A stretch of 64,000 nucleotides of DNA. Origin: Paracidovorax avenae. Lineage in GTDB: Bacteria > Pseudomonadota > Gammaproteobacteria > Burkholderiales > Burkholderiaceae_C. This document shows positions 45,975-55,452 of this stretch, piece after piece (position 1 is the stretch's first letter; every line of letters starts with the position of its first letter). Position numbers and translations under genes: made by a program. The stretch lies in assembly GCF_040892545.1 (NCBI RefSeq), contig NZ_CP156079.1, positions 3,693,501 through 3,757,500 on the forward strand. Direction: 5' to 3'. The notes beneath the pieces were generated by a model. That model saw only the letters and a program-made list of their open reading frames with translations, made no database searches and had not been told where the DNA came from.

Positions 45975-48900
45975 ATGAGCGGCAAACCCGCGGCCCGGCA
46001 GGGCGACATGACGCAAAAGGGAGGCCCGATCGTCCAGGGCTCGGCGACGGTGCTGATCGGCTCGGCCGGGGGCGTGGCGTGCTCGGTGTGCCCCGGTGGC
46101 ATGGCGGTGGGCAACCCGGTGAACCCGGCGCTGGGCGCGAAGGTGCTGACGGGGGCGGATGAACTGGACTTCGCGCTGCCCGGGCCGCTGCCGCTGGCGT
46201 GGCAGCGGGTGTACAGCAGCTATGTGAATGCGGAGCATGGCGCGGCATGTGGGTTGCTGGGGTATGGCTGGAAGCTGCCGCTGGAACTGCGGTTGCGGCT
46301 GGAGTCGGACCGGGTGGTGCTCTTCGATGCCTCGGGGCGGGCGATCACGTTCGAGGAGGAGTTGCTGCCGGGGCAGGCTCTGTACAGCAGCAGCGAGGAC
46401 CTGTGGCTGTTGCGGGGCGGTGGCGTGGCAGCCGACACTCCAGCCATCACAGCCTCCACCCCGGAGGCATCCACCTCCACAGTCCCATCTTCCACACCGG
46501 CCGAACTGCTGGCGTGGGCGCAGCAACCCCGGTGGTCGCATATACCGGCAGTGCTGCGTGCGGACCCGGGATGCGTGATCGCCGTGCCGGGCGCGGGCGG
46601 GGCAGGCGCTCCGGCCTGGATGTTCCTGCCGGCGGGCATATCGGGTGACCATGTCCTGCACGCCGTGATCGACCGCTTCGGCCGCAGCCAGCGCTACCAG
46701 TGGGGCGTGGAAGGTGAACAGCAGGGCCGTGTCGTAGGCATCACCGATGGCACCGGGCGCCGCAATGCACTGCATTACGAGCGCATTGCGCAGGATGCCG
46801 GGACAGCACAGACAAGTGCCCATCCCCTGCTGCAACACGACGACGGCGTAAGGCTGGTGGGCGTGGACTGCACGCTCAACCCGCTCGACCCGGGCGTGGT
46901 ACCCGGCACCGCACCACGCCCACAACCCCTGGTGGGCTACCGCTACGACAGCGCAGGCAACCTGGCCGAGGTCCTGGGTGCGGACGGCACCGTGCTGCGC
47001 CGCTTCGGCTACGACGCGCTGCACCGCATGACGGAGCACCAGGTGCGCCAGGGCCCGAAGCACCGCTACGTCTATGAGGACCAGACCGCGCAGGGCCGTC
47101 GCCAGGGGTTGGCGGCCCGCCCGGGCGCCCGCGTGGCCGAGCAGCACAACGAAGAGGGGCTGTCGTACTTCTTCGCGTACAGCGAAGCGCCTGCCAGTGC
47201 CGGCGAAGGTCCGGCGGCCCTGGCGCGCAGCAGCACGGTGGTGTGTGACAGCCTGGGTCGCACGACGGCTTACCACTTCGAGGGTGAAGGCGGCCTCAAG
47301 CGACTGGTGCGCCTGGTGGCCCCGGATGGGGCCGAACAAGGATTCCGATACGACAGCGCCGGCCGGCGTCTCTCGGCCACCGATGCGCTGGGCCGCACCA
47401 CGTGGTGGCGCTACGACGGCGCGGGCCGGCTGCTGGGCGTGCAGGGCCCGGATGGCCGGAGCACGCAACAGCACTGGGGCGCGGCGGGCAGCGCGCAGGA
47501 CGGTCTGCTGCTGGCCAGCCAGGACGCAGCAGGGCTGCGCACGGACTTCCGCTACGACGCCTGGGGCCGACTGGTGGAGGTGGCGATGGCTCCAGCCGGG
47601 GGCGGAGCGACCGACACCCCATCCCTCACCACCCGCTTCGAATACGAACAACCCCAGGAAGATGCCGCTAGCGGCACCGTAGGCTTCCCTCTCCACACGC
47701 TCGCCTGGTGCGACCAGCCCGTGGCGATGATCGATGCCCAGGGCGGGCGCAGCCTCTACGCCTACAACGCCTGCGGCCAGCTCGCGCGGCACACCGACTG
47801 CTCCGGCCGCAGCCAGTCCTGGCGCCACGGCGCCTGGGGCGAGGTAGTGGAGGCGACGGACGCGCTGGGCCAGCGCACCCGGCTGCACCACGCGATGCAG
47901 CAAGGCGCACTGCGGCTGGTGGGCGTGCAGCAGCCGGGCAACACGGCGGTGCGCTACCGCTGGTCGTCCGCCGGCATGCTGGAGGCGACCACCTACGGCA
48001 CGCACGACGTGCTGGAAGGCACGGGCGAGCCCGCGGGCACCAGCACGACGGTCGCCTACCGGCACGACCTCTGGGGCCGGGTGGTGGAGCAGATGCAGGC
48101 GGGCCGGGGCGTGCAGCTGCGCTACGACGTGGCCGGGCGGCTGCAGGAGCTCGTCAACGAGAACGGCGACGTGACGCGCTTCGTGCACGATGCGGCCGAC
48201 CGGCTGGTGCAGGAAGTGGGCTTCGACGGGCGCAGCCAGGTGTATGGCTACGACGCGGCGGGCCAGCTCACGCACACGGGCGACGGGCATGGCGAAGGCC
48301 ACCATCCGGGCGCGGCGGCACGGCCGGAACTGGGGGCGGTGGTCCGCACGCGGCTGCACTACGACCTGGGTGGCCGGCTGGTGGCGCGCGTGGTCGTGCG
48401 GCTGCCGGCAGCGGGTGCATTGGCCGGTGCTGGTGTCGGCGTTGGAGGCGATGCCGCAGTCGAGGCCACCGACAACCCCGCGGCTGAACCGCACGCCGTG
48501 CTGCAGATCCAGCGCTTCGAGCACACCCCGGCCGGAACACTGCTGCAGACGCGGACTTGGGAAGCCGAGTTGCCGCACGGGTTCGAGCCCATGGCCCTGC
48601 CGATGGCCTTGTCTGCCGGCTCCGCTCTCCCTGGCGCTGCAACGGACCGTCCCATGCCCCTGGCCGAACGCTGGCTGGCGCTGGAAACGCAGGCACTGTT
48701 GTCCTTGCTGGACCGCCCCGGCGATCCCGCCCAGGCCCCGCTGGCCGCCGCGCTGCAGGCGCAGCGGCTGCAACCCGATGCCCGCGTGGCGCTGGCACGC
48801 GATGCCTTCGGGCGCGTGTGCGGAGAGACGCAGACGCTGTACCGGCAGGCCACGCAGCCGCAGGCACCCCATGCCGGTGGCGAGCCGCCCGTGGAGTTCG

Positions 48901-50636
48901 AGCACACGATCACCCACACCCTGGGCCCGCTGGGCCAGCGCACGGCCACGCAGGCGCAAGGCCTGGGCACGCTGCAGTGGCTGGCCTACGGATCGGGCCA
49001 CGTACACGGGCTGCTGCTGGACGGCCAGCCGCTGGTGGACTGGGAGCGCGATGCGATGCACCGCGAGGTGGGGCGCACGCTGCACGTGCTCGAAGGCCAG
49101 GACAACGCAGACCTGCCGGCGATCGTGCATGCGCGCCAACTCGACCCGATGGGCCGCATGCTGCACCAGGACTGGCGGGGCCTGCGCCATGCGGCGCCGG
49201 TGGTTCCTGCGGACCCGGCCAACGCATCCGATACGGGCCCTTCGTCGGCTGCGGGCCGCATCGCCCCGGCCCTGGGGCCCCTCTCCACGCTCGCCCAGCG
49301 CCGCTACTGGTATGACCCGCTGGGCCAACTGGTGGGGGTGCAGACGCCGGGCGAGGCCACGCGCTACGCCTACGACGCCTGGCAGCGCCTGAGCGGGCTG
49401 CACCGCGCAGGCCAGGGCTCGCCGGAAGTGCAGGCGCACTGGACGCTGGACGCGGCGGGCAACCGCCTGCCCGCGCCCCTGGAGGCTCGCGCGGCCGGGC
49501 CCTCCAGCGCCGAGCGGCAGGACTGGGCGCGGCAGGTGCGCGAGAACCTGCACGATGCGGACTTCGACCTGCTGCGCGCGGGCGACGGGCCTGGCGAGGG
49601 TGCAGGCCCGGTCACGCGCTGGCCGGGCAACCGCATCGGATGGAACACGCCCGAGCCGGATGCCGATGGCACCAGCAGCGATGGCAGCGACGGCAGCGAC
49701 GGCAGCGACGGCAAGGGCATCCTGATCCGCTACCGCTACGACGCCTTCGGCAACCGGGTGCAGGCGCTGCACACCGACGGCCGGGCGCAGCGGCTGCGCT
49801 ACGACGCGCTGCACCGGCTGCGCGAGGTCTGGCAGCGCGAGGCAGCCGGTGGCGCCTGGCAGCGGGTGGCCTGCTACCGCTACGACCCCTTCGGGCGGCG
49901 GCTCGCAAAGACCGTCTTCGGCCATGGCAACAGCCACAACGCAGCCGCATCGGATTCCGCAATCGCCACCTACGCCGGCTGGGACGGCGACCGCCTCGTG
50001 CACAACGAAGGCCCGCAGGGGCTGCAGCACGTGCTCTACGAGCCCGGCTCCTTCGCGCCGCTGCTGCGCCTGGAGCGCGAGCAGGCCATTCCCACGGCCA
50101 TGCAGGCCATGCTCGCCATGGAGGGAAGCGAAGGAAAGGACGATGTCGGCCACGCCGATGGCCTGGGCGAAGCGCAGGCGTTCTTCGCGGCGCTGCCGCC
50201 ATCGCAGCGCGGCATGCTGCAGGACGCCCTGCACGGCGCGATGGGGCCGGACCGCGAGGCACTGATCGCGCGCATGCAGGGCATGCTCCCCGCCGAGGTG
50301 GCCACGCTGCTGGCATCCGGACTGCAGGAGGTCGGCAGGCGCCGGCAGTCCGCCGCCCGGTCCGCGCCCACACGCATACGCCATTTCCTGTGCGACCACC
50401 TGGGCACACCCATCGCTTTGGTGGACGCCAACGGCCCGCAGGCGGGCCTGGTCACCTGGGCCGCGACCTATCACGCCTGGGGCACCGTGCGCGAGGAATA
50501 CGACCCGCACGGCATCGGCCAGCCCATCCGCTTCCAGGGCCAGCACCTCGATGCCGAGACAGGGCTGCACTACAACCGGTTCCGGTACTACGACCCCCTG
50601 TTGGGGCAGTATGTAACCCAGGATCCGATAGGGCTG
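45975..50636 (+). repeat. Inverted repeat copy B: shared RHS core
   Basis: Counterpart of 11450-16208, in the opposite orientation. The two 5' ends face each other across 16209-45974. Blocks that look identical alternate with blocks that differ (for example 46790-46850 and 50100-50350), the pattern expected after gene conversion between old copies. Confidence 0.9.
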
Positions 50637-51173
50637 GAAGGTGGATTGCATTCGTCGATCTACCCGCTGTCTCCAACAACGGAAATCGATCCGCTCGGCC
50701 TGTTGGCATCGTCAACGGTCGATATGAATTTCTTTCCACACAATGAACCCATCCGGTCCGCCGCAAACAAGATCCGTGGTTCCGACACCCTGTACCTCAT
50801 CGCCGGGCACGGAAACAGGCATGGTCTGCATGACGAACATGGCAAACTCATCCCGGTTGACAAGCTGGCTCAGATGATCCGCCGCGATCCGAATTACAAG
50901 CCGGGCATGCCCATCGCATTGCTTTCCTGCAATACCGGATGGAAGAACAGTGCCTACGCACAGGGGCTGGCCAACGCCATGAAGGCGATTGTCGTGGCAC
51001 CAGACCAATACGTCTGGTACGACCTACAAACAGGGCGCATGACGGAAATGGGGGGGAACATCATCACCACGCATAGTTTCGGCTTCGAATTCCAGAAGTT
51101 GGTGAAAGACCCGTCCCGGCCAGGCAAATACAACGCGTTCTTTCCGGAGCGTGCCTCACAGCCCCAGCTTTGA
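45975..51173 (+). CDS. PAAR-RHS polymorphic toxin (RHS2) with His/Cys peptidase-like tip
   Basis: 1732 aa. The same PAAR-like start (MSGKPAARQGDMTQKGG) and YD-repeat shell as RHS1, with core end VTQDPIGL and EIDPLGL. The tip of about 157 residues differs completely: LYLIAGHGNRHGLHDEHG (His1612), then PIALLSCNTGWKNSAYAQGL (Cys1652) and KAIVVAPDQYVWY. A GHG followed about 40 residues later by a strand ending in S-C-N-T-G is the clan CD (caspase/C80-like) His-Cys layout seen in several toxin tips; protease activity is inference. No vgrG lies upstream and no immunity gene lies between its stop and modA. The start ATG 45975 follows AGGAAAG. Inserted between modE and modABC. Confidence 0.92.
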   Translation: MSGKPAARQGDMTQKGGPIVQGSATVLIGSAGGVACSVCPGGMAVGNPVNPALGAKVLTGADELDFALPGPLPLAWQRVYSSYVNAEHGAACGLLGYGWKLPLELRLRLESDRVVLFDASGRAITFEEELLPGQALYSSSEDLWLLRGGGVAADTPAITASTPEASTSTVPSSTPAELLAWAQQPRWSHIPAVLRADPGCVIAVPGAGGAGAPAWMFLPAGISGDHVLHAVIDRFGRSQRYQWGVEGEQQGRVVGITDGTGRRNALHYERIAQDAGTAQTSAHPLLQHDDGVRLVGVDCTLNPLDPGVVPGTAPRPQPLVGYRYDSAGNLAEVLGADGTVLRRFGYDALHRMTEHQVRQGPKHRYVYEDQTAQGRRQGLAARPGARVAEQHNEEGLSYFFAYSEAPASAGEGPAALARSSTVVCDSLGRTTAYHFEGEGGLKRLVRLVAPDGAEQGFRYDSAGRRLSATDALGRTTWWRYDGAGRLLGVQGPDGRSTQQHWGAAGSAQDGLLLASQDAAGLRTDFRYDAWGRLVEVAMAPAGGGATDTPSLTTRFEYEQPQEDAASGTVGFPLHTLAWCDQPVAMIDAQGGRSLYAYNACGQLARHTDCSGRSQSWRHGAWGEVVEATDALGQRTRLHHAMQQGALRLVGVQQPGNTAVRYRWSSAGMLEATTYGTHDVLEGTGEPAGTSTTVAYRHDLWGRVVEQMQAGRGVQLRYDVAGRLQELVNENGDVTRFVHDAADRLVQEVGFDGRSQVYGYDAAGQLTHTGDGHGEGHHPGAAARPELGAVVRTRLHYDLGGRLVARVVVRLPAAGALAGAGVGVGGDAAVEATDNPAAEPHAVLQIQRFEHTPAGTLLQTRTWEAELPHGFEPMALPMALSAGSALPGAATDRPMPLAERWLALETQALLSLLDRPGDPAQAPLAAALQAQRLQPDARVALARDAFGRVCGETQTLYRQATQPQAPHAGGEPPVEFEHTITHTLGPLGQRTATQAQGLGTLQWLAYGSGHVHGLLLDGQPLVDWERDAMHREVGRTLHVLEGQDNADLPAIVHARQLDPMGRMLHQDWRGLRHAAPVVPADPANASDTGPSSAAGRIAPALGPLSTLAQRRYWYDPLGQLVGVQTPGEATRYAYDAWQRLSGLHRAGQGSPEVQAHWTLDAAGNRLPAPLEARAAGPSSAERQDWARQVRENLHDADFDLLRAGDGPGEGAGPVTRWPGNRIGWNTPEPDADGTSSDGSDGSDGSDGKGILIRYRYDAFGNRVQALHTDGRAQRLRYDALHRLREVWQREAAGGAWQRVACYRYDPFGRRLAKTVFGHGNSHNAAASDSAIATYAGWDGDRLVHNEGPQGLQHVLYEPGSFAPLLRLEREQAIPTAMQAMLAMEGSEGKDDVGHADGLGEAQAFFAALPPSQRGMLQDALHGAMGPDREALIARMQGMLPAEVATLLASGLQEVGRRRQSAARSAPTRIRHFLCDHLGTPIALVDANGPQAGLVTWAATYHAWGTVREEYDPHGIGQPIRFQGQHLDAETGLHYNRFRYYDPLLGQYVTQDPIGLEGGLHSSIYPLSPTTEIDPLGLLASSTVDMNFFPHNEPIRSAANKIRGSDTLYLIAGHGNRHGLHDEHGKLIPVDKLAQMIRRDPNYKPGMPIALLSCNTGWKNSAYAQGLANAMKAIVVAPDQYVWYDLQTGRMTEMGGNIITTHSFGFEFQKLVKDPSRPGKYNAFFPERASQPQL
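49683..49709 (+). repeat. Three tandem 9-base units encoding Gly-Ser-Asp in RHS2
   Basis: GGCAGCGAC occurs three times in a row at 49683-49691, 49692-49700 and 49701-49709. The matching place in RHS1 (near 12380-12400) has a single GSD. Copy number therefore differs in frame between the two RHS genes, as expected from slippage. Confidence 0.8.
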
Positions 51174-51208
51174 CGGCCGCCGTACCAATGCTCCCGCGCC
51201 GACCTCCG

Positions 51209-52046
<838 letters not shown>

Positions 52047-52055
52047 CGCCGGGCC

Positions 52056-52733
52056 ATGCCGCTGTCGTCCGAAGACCTCGCCGCCATCGGGCTGACGCTG
52101 CGGCTGGCGGGACTCACCACGCTGCTGTTGCTCGTGCTGTGCACGCCGCTCGCGTGGTGGCTGGCACGCACGCGCTCGCGATGGCGCGGCCCGGTGTCCG
52201 CCGTGGTGGCGCTGCCGCTGGTGCTGCCGCCCACGGTGATCGGCTTCTACCTGTTGCTGCTGCTCGGGCCGCACGGGGCGGTCGGCCGGCTGATGCAGTC
52301 GCTGGGACTGGCCACGCTGCCGTTCACCTTCGGCGGGCTGCTGGTGGGCTCGCTCGTGTATTCCCTGCCCTTCGCCGTGCAACCCCTGCAGCGCGCGTTC
52401 GAGGCCGTGGGCGACCGACCGATGGAGGCCGCGGCGCTGCTGGGTGCGGGGCCGCTGGACCGGTTCTTCACCGTGGCGCTGCCGCTGGCGCGGAGCGGCT
52501 TCCTGACCGCGGGGGTGCTGAGCTTCGCCCACACGGTGGGTGAGTTCGGCGTGGTGCTCATGCTGGGCGGAAATATTCCCGGGGTGACGCGCGTGGTATC
52601 GGTGCAGATTTATGACCACGTGGAAGCGCTGGAGTACGTCCAGGCCCACTGGCTCGCGGGCGCCATGGTGGCCTTCTCGTTCGCGGTGCTGCTGGCGCTG
52701 CATGCCCTGCAGCCCGCGCGGAGGCGCGCATGA
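52056..52733 (+). CDS. modB: Molybdate ABC transporter permease ModB
   Basis: 225 aa, five membrane segments. LALRLAGLTTLLLLVLCTPL-type first helix, VVALPLVLPPTVIGFYLLLL and the EAA-type coupling motif (EAAALLGAGPLDRFFTVALP) followed by the HTVGEFGVVLMLGGNIPGVT block are diagnostic of ModB. It makes the channel for molybdate uptake. Starts 9 bases after modA and overlaps modC by four bases (ATGA). Confidence 0.95.
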   Translation: MPLSSEDLAAIGLTLRLAGLTTLLLLVLCTPLAWWLARTRSRWRGPVSAVVALPLVLPPTVIGFYLLLLLGPHGAVGRLMQSLGLATLPFTFGGLLVGSLVYSLPFAVQPLQRAFEAVGDRPMEAAALLGAGPLDRFFTVALPLARSGFLTAGVLSFAHTVGEFGVVLMLGGNIPGVTRVVSVQIYDHVEALEYVQAHWLAGAMVAFSFAVLLALHALQPARRRA

Positions 52734-53842
52734 AGGCCTCGGCCCTGCCCCCGGTCGCCGGCGACGCCATCGAGGTGCAGTTGCGCCTGCCGCGGCCCGG
52801 CCGCTTCACCCTGGAAGCGGACCTTCGCCTTCCGGGCCAGGGCATCATCGCGGTGTTCGGCCCGTCCGGATGCGGCAAGACCAGCCTGCTGCGCGCCATG
52901 GCGGGGCTGGAGCGCGGCGCCGGACGCGTGGCGGTGCCGGGGGAGGTCTGGCAGGACGACGCCCTTGGCCAATGGCTGCCGCCGCACCGGCGCGCCCTGG
53001 GCTATGTCTTCCAGGAGCCAGGGCTTTTCGCGCACCTGGACGTGCGCGGCAACCTGGATTACGGCCTGCGGCGCACGCCGCCCGCGCGGCGGCAGGTGCC
53101 GCTGGAGCAGGCGGTGGAGCTGCTGGGCATCGGCCACCTGCTCGGGCGGCGCACCCATGCGCTGTCGGGCGGCGAGCGCCAGCGCGTGGCGATCGCGCGC
53201 GCCCTGGCCGCGAGCCCCCGCGTGCTGTTCATGGACGAGCCCCTGGCCGCGCTGGATGCAGAACGCAAGGCCGAGGTCATGCCCTACCTGGAGCGGCTGC
53301 AGCGCGAACTCGACATCCCCGTGCTTTACGTGAGCCACGCACTCGACGAAGTGGCACGGCTGGCCTCGCACCTCGTGCTGCTGCGCGAAGGCGCCGTGCT
53401 GGCCAGCGGCCCCATCGGCACGCTCATGGCCCGGCCGGACCTGCCGCTGGCGCACGGCGAGTTCGCCGCGACCCTGGCCGAGGGCGTGGCCGACGGCTAC
53501 GACGCCACCGACCGCATCGCGACCGTACGCCTGCCGGGCGGCCAGGCCCTGCTGCTGGCCGCGGACCGCGCCCTGCCGCCGGGCACGCCGGTGCGGCTGC
53601 GCGTGCAGGCGCGCGACGTGAGCCTGGCACTGGCGCCACCGGCAGGGACCAGCGTGCTCAACCTGCTGCCCGCCCGCGTGCTGGCCCTGCACGACGAGCC
53701 TGCGGGCCAGGTGCTGGTGGCCCTGGATGCCGGGGGCACGCCACTGCTGGCGCGCATCACCGGGCGGTCAGCGCGCACGCTGGGCCTGGCGCCGGGGTTG
53801 CAGGTGGTGGCGCAGGTCAAGGGCGTGGCCCTGCTGGGCTGA
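52730..53842 (+). CDS. modC: Molybdate ABC transporter ATP-binding protein ModC
   Basis: 370 aa. Walker A GPSGCGKTSLLRAMAG, Q-loop VFQEPGLFAHL, signature LSGGERQRVAIARAL, Walker B VLFMDEPLAALD and switch His in LYVSHALDEVARL are complete. A C-terminal MOP/TOBE domain (about 295-370, SVLNLLPARVLALHDEPAGQ) binds oxyanion and can inhibit transport. Energises ModAB. Overlaps modB by four bases. It ends the operon; the next gene starts about 150 bases on. Confidence 0.96.
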   Translation: MKASALPPVAGDAIEVQLRLPRPGRFTLEADLRLPGQGIIAVFGPSGCGKTSLLRAMAGLERGAGRVAVPGEVWQDDALGQWLPPHRRALGYVFQEPGLFAHLDVRGNLDYGLRRTPPARRQVPLEQAVELLGIGHLLGRRTHALSGGERQRVAIARALAASPRVLFMDEPLAALDAERKAEVMPYLERLQRELDIPVLYVSHALDEVARLASHLVLLREGAVLASGPIGTLMARPDLPLAHGEFAATLAEGVADGYDATDRIATVRLPGGQALLLAADRALPPGTPVRLRVQARDVSLALAPPAGTSVLNLLPARVLALHDEPAGQVLVALDAGGTPLLARITGRSARTLGLAPGLQVVAQVKGVALLG

Positions 53843-53990
53843 AACATGCCCCGCCGCCGGCACAAGGCGATCGGGATCCAGGTGGCCGGGATTCATGGCA
53901 GGAATAAATGGAAGCACTGGCGGCAATGCCCGCAAAGCCCGCTCGCGCCATAAGAATTCCGCGCTTTGCCTCCGCGAAGGATTCCCTCCC

Positions 53991-55352
53991 ATGCCCGTTT
54001 CCGTTTTCGACATGCAGTCGCTCCAGCATCTCTGGTGCACGGACGAAGTCCGCGCCATCTTCGGCGAGGAGAACCGCGTGCAGAAGTGGCTCGACGTCGA
54101 AGCCGCGCTCGCTTCCGCCCAGGCCGACATGGGGATCATTCCCCAGGATGCGGCCCGCGAGATCGCCGACAAGGCCAGGGTCCGGAATATCGACATCGGC
54201 AGGATGGCCGCCGATATCCGGCGCATCAAGCATTCGCTGGTCCCCGCGCTGCGGCAGTTGCAGGCCGCGTGCTCCGGCGACCACGGCGAGTGGATCCACT
54301 ATGGCGCCACGACCCAGGACGTGATCGATACCGGCGTCGCGCTGCAGCTCAAGGAATTCCACGCGGTCGCGCTGCGCGACATGCGGGCCGTGGGGCGGGA
54401 ACTGGTCCGCCTGGCGGTGGAGCACCGCGACACGCCGATGGCCGGGCGCACGCACGGCGTCCAGGCGCTGCCGATCACCTTCGGCCACAAGTGCGCCGTG
54501 TGGCTCGACGAACTCGGCCGCCACCACGAGCGCCTCGTCCAGGCCGCTCCGCGCGTGCTGGTGGGAATGCTGGCCGGAGCGGTGGGAAGCCAGGCCGCCT
54601 TCGGCCCGAAGGCCGCGGAACTGGAGGAGCGCGTGCTGCGCAGGTTGGGCCTGGGCGTGCCGCCGATCAGTTGGGCGCCCGCGCGCGACCGCTTCGCGGA
54701 GTACGCCAACCTGCTGGCGCTCATCGGCAGCACGCTGTCGAAGATCGGCAACGAGCTTTTCAACATGCAGCGCGACGAGTGCGCCGAAGTGGAGGAAGGC
54801 TTCCCCGAGGGCAAGCTGGGATCGTCCACGATGCCCCACAAGCGCAATCCCGTGTCGGCCGAGAACCTCGCCGGGCTCTCGCGCCCGCTGCGCTACAGCG
54901 CCGCGATGATGGTCGAGGGCATGGTGCAGGAAAGCGAGCGCGACGGTATCGCCTGGAAGGTGGAATGGAAGGCGCTTCCCGAGGCCTGCATGATCGCCGG
55001 GGCGATGCTGTTCCAGGCCAGGCACCTGCTGGAGGGGCTGAAGGTGAATGCCGGCGCGATGGCGGCCAATCTCGGCCGGATGCAGGGCTACCTGCTCTCC
55101 GAACGGGTGATGCTCGAGCTCTCCAGCCGCGTGGGCAAGCAGACCGCCCACGAGTGGATCTACGAGGCATCGATGCACGGCATCACCCACAAGCTCGGCT
55201 TCGCCGAAGCGATGCGCCACCACGAAAGCCTGGGCCGGCTCCTGACCGAGGACGAAATCCACGACCTGACCGATCCCGCCGGCTACCTGGGCCAGTGCGG
55301 GCCCGCGGTGGACCGGGTGGTGGCGGCGCACGGGGCATGGCTGCAGGGCTGA
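53991..55352 (+). CDS. Lyase of the fumarase/aspartase superfamily (adenylosuccinate lyase-like)
   Basis: 453 aa. The superfamily signature GSSTMPHKRNPVSAENL is complete, with the catalytic Ser on the mobile loop, and GATTQDVIDTG and AGRTHGVQALPITFG are the other conserved blocks. Members eliminate fumarate from adenylosuccinate, or lactonise 3-carboxy-muconate (PcaB), among others. The length and TRTHG-like AGRTHGVQA fit either an adenylosuccinate-lyase-like or a carboxymuconate cycloisomerase-like enzyme. No pur or pca genes are adjacent, so the substrate stays open. ATG 53991 has GAAGGATT upstream; the frame also runs back into modC, which is not coding in that frame. Confidence 0.85.
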   Translation: MPVSVFDMQSLQHLWCTDEVRAIFGEENRVQKWLDVEAALASAQADMGIIPQDAAREIADKARVRNIDIGRMAADIRRIKHSLVPALRQLQAACSGDHGEWIHYGATTQDVIDTGVALQLKEFHAVALRDMRAVGRELVRLAVEHRDTPMAGRTHGVQALPITFGHKCAVWLDELGRHHERLVQAAPRVLVGMLAGAVGSQAAFGPKAAELEERVLRRLGLGVPPISWAPARDRFAEYANLLALIGSTLSKIGNELFNMQRDECAEVEEGFPEGKLGSSTMPHKRNPVSAENLAGLSRPLRYSAAMMVEGMVQESERDGIAWKVEWKALPEACMIAGAMLFQARHLLEGLKVNAGAMAANLGRMQGYLLSERVMLELSSRVGKQTAHEWIYEASMHGITHKLGFAEAMRHHESLGRLLTEDEIHDLTDPAGYLGQCGPAVDRVVAAHGAWLQG

Positions 55353-55358
55353 ATTCCC

Positions 55359-55378
55359 GCCCGGGCGGCCGCCCGGGC
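55359..55378. terminator. 20-bp perfect palindrome after the lyase gene
   Basis: 55359-55378 is a perfect palindrome centred on GGCC with 10-base arms (GCCCGGGCGG), six bases after the lyase stop. It would form a strong hairpin but has no T-run. Probably a terminator or mRNA 3' stabiliser. Confidence 0.55.
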
Positions 55379-55452
55379 CTGGTGCCCGCGGGCTCATCCG
55401 TTCCCGGCTTCGGCTGACAGACCGGGGGCCTGCCGTCGCACACACTGCGCGG

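Noticed and set aside
45918..50651. 1577-codon frame antisense to RHS2
   Set aside because: The same shadow appears opposite RHS1; RHS motifs are all on the other strand.
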